The notes under the pieces are model-generated. The model was given only the letters and a program-made list of their open reading frames with translations, did no database searches and was not told where the DNA came from. The translations under genes were made by a program, and so were the position numbers. A stretch of DNA of 5,497 nucleotides from Promethearchaeia archaeon (lineage in GTDB: Archaea > Asgardarchaeota > Lokiarchaeia > Sigyniarchaeales > SOKP01): the NCBI GenBank assembly GCA_029856375.1, contig JAHQWX010000156.1:1-5497 (forward strand), read 5' to 3'. This document shows, piece by piece, positions 1-5,386 of the stretch. Position 1 is the stretch's first letter. The number at the start of each line of letters is the position of its first letter.

Positions 1-1
1 C

Positions 2-181
2 ACGATCAATAATGCATATGCAGCGTTCGAAGAAGATATTAAAGGGAGCATTGAGCCTGGCAAGCTTGCTGATTTAGTTATTTTAGATAAAAATCCTTTA
101 GAAGTTCCAAACGACAAAATAAGGGATATCCAAGTTGTAGAGACAATTATCAGGGGAAAAACAATTTATAAAAAAACATAA
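2..181 (+). CDS. Amidohydrolase (YtcJ-like, amidohydrolase_3), C-terminal fragment
   Basis: This is the 3' end of a gene that begins before the window; 59 codons and a TAA stop are visible. The translation contains [20 protein letters not shown] near residues 20-39, followed by [14 protein letters not shown] at the end. The pattern GxIExGKxADLVILDxxPL, then a V..TI..GK..Y strand, is the signature of the closing beta-sandwich part of metal-dependent amidohydrolases. The spacing and the [15 protein letters not shown] segment fit the YtcJ/amidohydrolase_3 group best. Members are cytoplasmic TIM-barrel hydrolases acting on amide, ester or N-formyl bonds, and their substrates are mostly unknown. 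The metal-binding residues lie upstream and cannot be checked. The stop is 2 bases from the stop of the ZIP transporter on the other strand, so the two genes converge with no room for a separate terminator. Confidence 0.87.
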   Translation, partial: TINNAYAAFEEDIKGSIEPGKLADLVILDKNPLEVPNDKIRDIQVVETIIRGKTIYKKT

Positions 182-183
182 CT

Positions 184-948
184 TCATAAAAGCGCCAAAC
201 TTAAAGCCATTACGAACATTCCTATTAGAATGCCCAAAATAGAAAGATGTTCATTGCCAAAGGAACGAGAAACTGGCAATAATTCATCTAAAGAAATGAA
301 AACCATAAATCCGCCTACGATAGAAAGCATTATTCCCAATACCACATCATTTAAAAACGGAAACAGAATAAGCCCCGCTATTAGAGCACCTAATGGCTCG
401 CTAACTCCAGACAAAAAAGACCAAAGGAAGGCTTTTTTACCACTTTTTGTAGAGGTATAAACAGGTACTGCAACAGCAATTCCTTCTGGAATGTTGTGAA
501 TCGCAATAGCTATTGCCAACATGATGCCTAGTTGTATATCTTTTAAAGCTCCTGCAAAAGTTGCCATACCTTCGGGAAAATTGTGAATAAATACGCCTAA
601 TCCAACTAATAACGAAGTTTTTTCCATTTTAACACCATTTGACTTCTCTCCTTTTAAATTCTCAAATCCTTCAAATTCGTACTTATGAGATACATTAATA
701 TCAATTAAAAACATAGCTAAAAAGCCTAAAAAGAACCAGACATGACCAATAAAAAAACCAAGAGACTCAATACCCGCTTGAAGTAATTCCACAAACGAAA
801 TTAATATCATAACTCCAGCAGAAAAACCCATAGATAAAGTTAAATATTTAGGACCAGGATCTTTAAAAAAAAATCCCATAACACTACCAATACTTGTAAA
901 TAATCCGGCGATCGCAGTTAAGATTATAGCAAAGAAAAAATCCTCCAT
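184..948 (-). CDS. ZIP-family divalent metal transporter (ZupT-like)
   Basis: A 254-residue, very hydrophobic protein that should sit in the cytoplasmic membrane and import Zn(II) and perhaps Fe(II), Mn(II) or other divalent ions. About eight membrane segments can be drawn (roughly 4-27, 35-56, 63-84, 112-134, 140-165, 172-197, 201-222, 234-253), as in the ZIP fold. The two metal-binding helices are intact: HNFPEG at 122-127 and HNIPEG at 151-156, followed by SEPLGA at 183-188. This pairing is typical of the ZupT/GufA branch. The loop between segments 3 and 4 (about 85-110) is charged but holds only one His, so it lacks the His-rich sensor loop of many eukaryotic ZIPs. The ATG at 946-948 has no Shine-Dalgarno match upstream. 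The gene is divergent from the thioredoxin gene and convergent with the amidohydrolase. Family assignment is firm; metal preference is not visible. Confidence 0.95.
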   Translation of the reverse strand: MEDFFFAIILTAIAGLFTSIGSVMGFFFKDPGPKYLTLSMGFSAGVMILISFVELLQAGIESLGFFIGHVWFFLGFLAMFLIDINVSHKYEFEGFENLKGEKSNGVKMEKTSLLVGLGVFIHNFPEGMATFAGALKDIQLGIMLAIAIAIHNIPEGIAVAVPVYTSTKSGKKAFLWSFLSGVSEPLGALIAGLILFPFLNDVVLGIMLSIVGGFMVFISLDELLPVSRSFGNEHLSILGILIGMFVMALSLALL

Positions 949-990
949 ATTATTAATCTTAAATGATTACCTTCTTAAAAATTACAAATT

Positions 991-1000
991 TTTATTAAAG
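991..1000 (-). promoter_or_regulatory. Candidate TATA box for the ZIP transporter gene
   Basis: On the minus strand this reads CTTTAATAAA, a fair match to the archaeal YTTTAWATA element, with an A-rich stretch (AAAAAG) just upstream that could serve as BRE. Transcription would start about 26 bases downstream, near 970, giving a leader of about 20 bases. The surrounding AT richness makes chance matches likely. Confidence 0.3.
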
Positions 1001-1028
1001 CTTTTTACAGTAAGTAAAACGCTTATTT

Positions 1029-1042
1029 AGTGTTCAAACACT
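1029..1042. promoter_or_regulatory. Inverted repeat AGTGTT-CA-AACACT, candidate operator
   Basis: A perfect 6-base inverted repeat with a 2-base spacer lies in the divergent region between the ZIP transporter and thioredoxin genes. It is about 30 bases upstream of the candidate ZIP TATA box and well upstream of the thioredoxin start. Its size and symmetry fit a dimeric helix-turn-helix regulator, and its place beside a metal transporter would suit a metal-responsive one. No regulator gene is in the window, and regulator binding is inference only. Confidence 0.35.
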
Positions 1043-1109
1043 CTTTAAAATAAATACTTCTTCTATATTTTTTTACATTGGCATAAGAAAATTATTATTC
1101 TAATTTTAA

Positions 1110-1120
1110 TTTTATAATAA
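1110..1120 (+). promoter_or_regulatory. Candidate TATA box for the thioredoxin-polyferredoxin unit
   Basis: The sequence TTTTATAATAA would place a transcription start near 1141 and leave a leader of about 28 bases before the thioredoxin ATG. A second possible box, CTTTAAAATA at 1043-1052, is a closer match to the archaeal consensus but would give a leader of about 95 bases. The sequence alone does not decide between them. Confidence 0.35.
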
Positions 1121-1168
1121 TCAATGTTATGAACCTTGAAATTATTCTTCTTCTAAGAAAAGAATACT

Positions 1169-1585
1169 ATGACTGATAAAAGAATGAATGATGAATTAGC
1201 TGAAATCCGTAAGAAGAAAGAACAAGAGTTGGTCAAAAGCATTGATATGCCTCGCGATATTATACATTTAAGGAACCTTCAAGCTTTAAAAAATACAATT
1301 GAACAGTTTCCGGATAATCTCATTGTTATAGACTGTTCTGCGGTCTGGTGCGGTCCATGCAAGTGGTATACCCCAATCTTCGAACAAATTCAAAAAGATT
1401 TTCAACATCATTTCGTTTTCGCTAAAGTCGATGTAGACGAAGCGCGCGACATTGCAATCCAATACGGAATTCAAGCAGTACCAACTACACTGTTTTTAAA
1501 AAATGGGAAAATCGTTGGAAATCTTCCAGGAGCCATACCTTACGAAAAGTTGAAAGAACTTATGATTAAATTTAAAGAAGTGTAG
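1169..1585 (+). CDS. Thioredoxin with charged N-terminal helix
   Basis: A 138-residue cytoplasmic thiol-disulfide oxidoreductase. The thioredoxin fold covers about residues 32-138. The redox motif WCGPC is at 60-64, preceded by the buried acidic residue Asp55 (equivalent to Asp26 of E. coli thioredoxin), and the cis-proline is in AVPT at 103-106 (Pro105). An extra Cys56 sits beside Asp55, where a Phe is common. The first 30 residues are an added hydrophilic segment (NDELAEIRKKKEQEL at 7-21) predicted to be a charged helix; I associate similar extensions with archaeal thioredoxins and with archaeal PDCD5-like proteins. The ATG at 1169 was chosen, but Met6 would also precede the whole helix, and no Shine-Dalgarno site separates the two. 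The polyferredoxin gene follows after 26 bases, so this thioredoxin may be used in an iron-sulfur-linked redox process. No thioredoxin reductase gene is in view. Confidence 0.95.
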   Translation: MTDKRMNDELAEIRKKKEQELVKSIDMPRDIIHLRNLQALKNTIEQFPDNLIVIDCSAVWCGPCKWYTPIFEQIQKDFQHHFVFAKVDVDEARDIAIQYGIQAVPTTLFLKNGKIVGNLPGAIPYEKLKELMIKFKEV

Positions 1586-1611
1586 GCTTTTCTCAAGTAA
1601 AATTCATAAAA

Positions 1612-2055
1612 ATGAGTACTGAAAGGTTTATCCCAGTTCAAATCGATCCAGATTTGTGCATGAGGTGTGAACGCTGCCTCAGGGCGTGCAAAAACAACGC
1701 TATTTACTTCGAAAATTCATCGCGACATATCGATTATATAAAGTGTAAGGGTTGTCTCTCATGTATTATTGTGTGTCCAAGAAACGCTATAGTTGTTATA
1801 TCTGTAACAACGCTTGATCAAGTACTCACATGTAAGATTGACCACGACAAATGCACATTTTGTGGAGAATGCTTGAAAGAGGATGGATCTTTCTGTCCGA
1901 ACAATCTTTTTTTTGTTGATAAAATAAATTTTAAAGAGAAAGAAATTGAAGCGGTTAAATTTAAATGCGACGAAGTGGCTAAATGCAAAGGTTGTTTGAA
2001 GTGCGAATTAAAATGCCCAGAAGGGGCTATTAAATCGATAAAATATTCTAAATAA
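1612..2055 (+). CDS. Polyferredoxin with four [4Fe-4S] cluster motifs
   Basis: A 147-residue soluble electron-transfer protein with 18 cysteines. Four cluster motifs are visible: C16-C19-C22-C26 (CX2CX2CX3C), C45-C48-C51-C55 followed by Pro (CX2CX2CX3CP), C81-C84-C87 with C95-Pro after a longer X7 gap, and C125-C128-C131-C135-Pro. In bacterial-type ferredoxins the fourth Cys of one motif ligates the partner cluster, so the protein probably holds two 2[4Fe-4S] modules. The halves look like a tandem duplication: IDPDLC and IDHDKC open them, and CKGCLSC..CP and CKGCLKC..CP close them. Cys74 and Cys119 fall outside the motifs. There is no signal peptide or membrane segment. It lies 26 bases after the thioredoxin gene and probably shares its transcript. 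It could be a stand-alone electron carrier or the electron-transfer subunit of an oxidoreductase encoded elsewhere; its partner cannot be read from this window. Confidence 0.92.
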   Translation: MSTERFIPVQIDPDLCMRCERCLRACKNNAIYFENSSRHIDYIKCKGCLSCIIVCPRNAIVVISVTTLDQVLTCKIDHDKCTFCGECLKEDGSFCPNNLFFVDKINFKEKEIEAVKFKCDEVAKCKGCLKCELKCPEGAIKSIKYSK

Positions 2056-2061
2056 TATTCC

Positions 2062-2085
2062 ATTTTTCTATTTTATTTTATATTC
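2062..2085 (+). terminator. T-rich probable terminator after the polyferredoxin gene
   Basis: Just past the polyferredoxin stop the plus strand carries three closely spaced T-runs (TTTTT at 2063-2067, TTTT at 2071-2074, TTTT at 2076-2079) without a strong stem. Archaeal RNA polymerase terminates at such U-tracts, so this is a likely end for the thioredoxin-polyferredoxin transcript. In such an AT-rich genome chance T-runs are common. Confidence 0.45.
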
Positions 2086-2090
2086 TTAAA

Positions 2091-2099
2091 TTTAATATA
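2091..2099 (+). promoter_or_regulatory. TATA-like box for leaderless transcription of the GH38-like gene
   Basis: TTTAATATA is centred about 27 bases before the ATG at 2122, the distance expected between an archaeal TATA box and the transcription start. The mRNA would then begin at or next to the ATG. There is no Shine-Dalgarno sequence before this ATG, which agrees with a leaderless message. This placement also argues against the upstream in-frame TTG at 2101, which would lie within the promoter. Confidence 0.45.
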
Positions 2100-2111
2100 A
2101 TTGATATCAAT
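2100..2111. repeat. 12-base perfect palindrome between TATA box and start codon
   Basis: ATTGATATCAAT is self-complementary and lies between the candidate TATA box and the ATG at 2122, where a bound protein would block transcription. The half-motif TATCAAT at 2105-2111 recurs at 2130-2136, just inside the coding region. It could be an operator, but short AT-rich palindromes arise often by chance. Confidence 0.25.
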
Positions 2112-2121
2112 ATATTATCTA

Positions 2122-4635
2122 ATGGAAGGTATCAATTCTAATATAACCACAGAGGATATATCCGCCCTTGATAAAGTTGTTGATCTAATTAGAGTTTTTT
2201 GTAATAAAAACCCACTAAGGAAATATAAGATCGATTTTGATAAAATTAAGACGAAAATAAATCAATTAAAAGCATTAAGCAATAGTGGTAACGAATCTGG
2301 GACTAAAATTTTTAATAGCGTATTAAGAAAACTCCACTCCACCGTGTTAAAGGAATCTCATCCAAGTATTTTTTTCATAGTGGGGGGGCATGGCGGCATA
2401 ATTATTGACGATATTGGATTTTGTGAGTTCGATGTTCCAAATTTTGCTTTAGATCGATTGATAGAGAAGATGGTCATAGCGACGAAAACCGAAATGCCAT
2501 ACAACATTGAAGTCGCGATTTCTTGTTTGGAATGGTTAAACAATAAATTCCCACAAAAGATGGCCGAATTTTTAAAATTATTTAATCGTGGAAGATTTGA
2601 GATTATTAATCCATCTTATTCTCAACCATATAATCTGATTGTTGGGGCTGAATCTAATGTTAAACAATTTGAGTATGGTCTAAAGGTTCTAAAAAAGCTC
2701 GGATTAAACTCAAAAATTTTTTATGCTACAGAATCGTCGCTCCATCCTCAATTACCTCAAATATTAAGAGGATTTAACATAAAATACTGCTCATTGAGAG
2801 CGAGATTACTGGGCGTTAGTCCAACCACCAGCTCGGGGAATGTCAATTGGCTTGGTTTAGATGGGACTTCTATTGATGCAATGACGGATCAATCTGGAGT
2901 ATTTAACGGCGAATACTGGCACGGTACATTTTTCAGAGAAATTCCCAATTTATTGTTTCAGGCCGTAGGAAGGCCATTTATGAATTATATAATCTACTCG
3001 AGTATCGAAGATTTCGTTATGCCCATGCCGTATCAAGAGGAGGTATGGAGGATTTCTAAATTATCAGAGATTTTTGGTAAATTTCTTAGATGTTCTGAAT
3101 TCTTTCAAGAAGTTAAGCGAGATGGTGAGTATAAATTTAGACGCGATGATTTCTTTCTGGGCCATTCCATCTTATTTCCGCACGAACTTTTTCTTAATAA
3201 TAAGAATTGCGAAGTCAAATTGATCACTGCAGAGATATTAAACTGTCTTTTGGGATTTTTTGACATAGAGTATATTTATTCTCATTTTGATAAAATCCCA
3301 AACGACGATTTTTTCGATGACCTTTGGAAAAAATTATTGCTTACTCAAGCTCACGACAATTACGCGGTTCCATTTTTAGGTTCTGGAGATTATTCTAAGC
3401 TACAATTAAGCAAAGAAGAATTTGAAAAATTAGAATTCAAAACCGAAAAAATTTCGATTTCCAAATTAAGTACCAGATTACAAAAAGAGATTCAAGACAC
3501 TTGCGACGAATACATTAAAAAGGCTCTTGCTTCAATGGCAGATGTCTTACGAGATCAACAACCGATCAATCAGAGATTATTACATGTTTTCGTATTTAAT
3601 CCCACAAATGTTCCACAAAAGAACATCTTTTCTATTGAAACAGGGTTAGATAACTCTTCTGAGTTAGCTTTAATCTGTGAGAACGAAGAAATCTCGTTCG
3701 AATATAGTAATTCTATTCTTAAATTCATTCCTGAGATTCCAGGCCTTGGATATAAAATATATTCTTTTGTAGAAAAGAAGAGTAATCTAGTAGAGAAGGA
3801 GGAAGATTTCTTCTATAAAATAGAAATCTTGGACGATTTAAAGACAATCCAAGTAAAATACAAAGATTACATAGTTTATGAGCTAAGATTTCAATCCGAA
3901 GAAGAATATACGCTTTTGATCGAAAACCTTTCTCGAGATCATATCGAAGAAAACTACGAGATACTTGGAGAGATAAAAAATCAAACCTTTAAAATTGAAA
4001 TTATACAATATAATGGAGTTAATCGATTGGAGTTTATTTTACATTCGCATTTACTGAGCGAATTAATACTCATTCCGTCGATTATAATTACTGACTCTTA
4101 CATAAATTACCCTTTTGGAATAGAGGAAACAAAAAGAACGAGCATTCAAACCTTAGATTTCCTGTGGCTCAGAGGGGAAGAGAAAGGAATTTTTTATATG
4201 CAAAAAAATAGCCAAAAATTTCACATCAATCGCGACGATTTTTCTCTTCGAAACTCGATAAGTAAGCGGGGAAGGTTCGAGTTTGCCATATCAATTATAG
4301 AAGAAACCGAGTTTAGCTCGTTATTGTCTCATTTAAATTCGTATTTATTCAGGTTAATTGGTATAAAATTTTCGAGTAATTTCGATTATACTCAAAGATC
4401 TGGGACTTTTCTTTCAATTAGTCCCTCAGTTTCTCTTATTAATTTGTGGAGGCGTGAGAACGGTTCATATTTAAGAATATTTAATCCAAGTGATCGATTA
4501 AATTCCATCAAAATTGAAAGCAGTTTTATTGATAAACCCTTAACCGTAGTTGATTTAAATCTCAACGATTTAGATTCCTTAAACACTAGAGAAACTCGAA
4601 TAGGTCCCTGGAAAATTAAAACGATAAAATATTGA
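2122..4635 (+). CDS. Glycoside hydrolase family 38-like protein (alpha-mannosidase fold) with altered active site
   Basis: An 837-residue protein without signal peptide or membrane segment, hence cytoplasmic. Order of domains: a helical leader (about 1-75), a GH38 N-terminal alpha/beta domain (about 80-340), a helical middle domain (about 345-430) and a beta-sandwich C-terminal region (about 485-837) that opens with VFVFNPTNVPQ and ends with SPSVSLINLW (767-776) and LRIFNPSD (784-791). GRFEII..., YSQPY (166-170), AES..KQFEYG and QLPQIL (210-215) line up without gaps with the canonical GH38 segment around WVEPD...GES..RQ..YG and LPQIL. The C-terminal zinc-site His-Asp is kept (H411-D412 in TQAHDN). 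The canonical N-terminal HxD pair is not seen (GGHGG at 88-92 is in its place), and Tyr170 stands where the nucleophilic Asp is expected. Glu177 and Glu204 are acidic residues nearby. The start is the ATG at 2122; an in-frame TTG at 2101 would add seven residues. GH38 enzymes cleave alpha-mannosides; the substrate or even activity of this member cannot be stated. Confidence 0.85.
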   Translation: MEGINSNITTEDISALDKVVDLIRVFCNKNPLRKYKIDFDKIKTKINQLKALSNSGNESGTKIFNSVLRKLHSTVLKESHPSIFFIVGGHGGIIIDDIGFCEFDVPNFALDRLIEKMVIATKTEMPYNIEVAISCLEWLNNKFPQKMAEFLKLFNRGRFEIINPSYSQPYNLIVGAESNVKQFEYGLKVLKKLGLNSKIFYATESSLHPQLPQILRGFNIKYCSLRARLLGVSPTTSSGNVNWLGLDGTSIDAMTDQSGVFNGEYWHGTFFREIPNLLFQAVGRPFMNYIIYSSIEDFVMPMPYQEEVWRISKLSEIFGKFLRCSEFFQEVKRDGEYKFRRDDFFLGHSILFPHELFLNNKNCEVKLITAEILNCLLGFFDIEYIYSHFDKIPNDDFFDDLWKKLLLTQAHDNYAVPFLGSGDYSKLQLSKEEFEKLEFKTEKISISKLSTRLQKEIQDTCDEYIKKALASMADVLRDQQPINQRLLHVFVFNPTNVPQKNIFSIETGLDNSSELALICENEEISFEYSNSILKFIPEIPGLGYKIYSFVEKKSNLVEKEEDFFYKIEILDDLKTIQVKYKDYIVYELRFQSEEEYTLLIENLSRDHIEENYEILGEIKNQTFKIEIIQYNGVNRLEFILHSHLLSELILIPSIIITDSYINYPFGIEETKRTSIQTLDFLWLRGEEKGIFYMQKNSQKFHINRDDFSLRNSISKRGRFEFAISIIEETEFSSLLSHLNSYLFRLIGIKFSSNFDYTQRSGTFLSISPSVSLINLWRRENGSYLRIFNPSDRLNSIKIESSFIDKPLTVVDLNLNDLDSLNTRETRIGPWKIKTIKY

Positions 4636-4650
4636 AAAAGAATTCAAATT

Positions 4651-5385
4651 TCATTTATTTTGCAGTATGTAAAAAATGTAATCGTGGTATTCGTAATACT
4701 TTCTTAAAAGATGCATTTCCCGCAGTTCAGCATCTATGACATCTGAAGCTCCTTTATTTCCTTGATATTTTTTCTTTAAATCAGATGTTCGTGCTTCAAT
4801 AGGAATAAAGTAATCCTCCCAACCAGATTTTGGAAGGTGTAGATATTTAATTAAAGAGTATCCAGCTTTTCTAATTATTTCTAAATTTTGTGTAATCGTT
4901 TTTATATCGGGGTATACTTCTTTTAGAAAATTGCTTGCTTCTTTTGGAAGATCTGGAAGGATAGAAGAAAACTCAGAGGCCACTAAATAACCTCCCTTTC
5001 TTAAAAGGCGTTTCCAATCAACAAGTGCTTTTTCAAAACCATATATGTAAATCGCCCCTTCAGACCAAATAACATCGAACGAGTCATAGTCAAAATCAAT
5101 AGAAAACATAGATTTATTAACAGTCTCAATTTTGTCTACTACACCTTCCTTCTCTGCGGACATTTTTAATTGATCTAAAAAAGGCTGGTGGTTATCTAAA
5201 GCAATGATTTTTCCTTCTATTAATTTCGCCAACTGTATCGTTTGCATTCCTGTTCCACATCCCACATCTAAAATAAGGGGATGAGACGGAAGATCTTTCA
5301 AAAAGAAGAACGCTTTTCTGGTTGTTTCATTGTTACCGGGACCTTCTCGCGGTAAATCCTTGTGAATCTCGAAAAAATACTCCAA
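4651..5385 (-). CDS. Class I SAM-dependent methyltransferase
   Basis: A 244-residue soluble protein with a Rossmann-type methyltransferase domain at about 35-140. Motif I is LDVGCGTG (39-46), the acidic residue that contacts the SAM ribose is Asp64 in IALDNH, the motif IV region is FDVIWSEGAIY (103-113), and the motif V region is LLRKGGYL (127-134). The N-terminal segment FFEIHKDLPREGPGNNETT (4-22) is shared with a family of small-molecule methyltransferases (YodH-like) in which LPRxGPG is conserved. The last 100 residues are a helical, charged region without a recognised substrate motif, so the methyl acceptor is unknown. The start codon is TTG, preceded by AGAGGA at 5-base spacing. The gene begins one base after the stop of an upstream membrane-protein gene, so the two are probably cotranscribed and translationally coupled. 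Its 3' end faces the GH38-like gene across 15 bases. Confidence 0.92.
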   Translation of the reverse strand: MEYFFEIHKDLPREGPGNNETTRKAFFFLKDLPSHPLILDVGCGTGMQTIQLAKLIEGKIIALDNHQPFLDQLKMSAEKEGVVDKIETVNKSMFSIDFDYDSFDVIWSEGAIYIYGFEKALVDWKRLLRKGGYLVASEFSSILPDLPKEASNFLKEVYPDIKTITQNLEIIRKAGYSLIKYLHLPKSGWEDYFIPIEARTSDLKKKYQGNKGASDVIDAELREMHLLRKYYEYHDYIFYILQNK

Positions 5386-5386
5386 A

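Noticed and set aside
230..460. A 76-codon plus-strand open frame opposite the ZIP transporter gene
   Set aside because: It is antisense to well-conserved membrane segments, has no recognisable domain and a composition typical of a shadow frame.
949..1168. Small gene or RNA gene in the divergent intergenic region
   Set aside because: Only AT-rich sequence with promoter-like elements and one inverted repeat is visible; no tRNA-like fold, riboswitch core or coding frame with a start was found.
1286..1474. A 62-codon minus-strand open frame within the thioredoxin gene
   Set aside because: It lies opposite the WCGPC region of an unmistakable thioredoxin; no domain or start signal supports it.
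1818..2063. An 81-codon minus-strand open frame across the end of the polyferredoxin gene
   Set aside because: It is the complement of cysteine-motif coding sequence and shows no protein features of its own.
2101..2121. In-frame TTG at 2101 as the start of the GH38-like protein
   Set aside because: It overlaps the palindrome and follows the TATA-like box directly, it has no Shine-Dalgarno site, and the ATG at 2122 sits at the expected leaderless distance.
2358..2543. Minus-strand open frame inside the GH38-like gene
   Set aside because: Shadow frame opposite a continuous conserved coding region, without a start signal.
4392..4586. Minus-strand open frame near the end of the GH38-like gene
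   Set aside because: Shadow frame opposite the C-terminal beta-domain; no recognisable features.
4636..4650. Possible bidirectional terminator between the GH38-like and methyltransferase genes
   Set aside because: Only 15 bases, with a GAATTC but no stem of useful length and no T-run on either strand within the gap.
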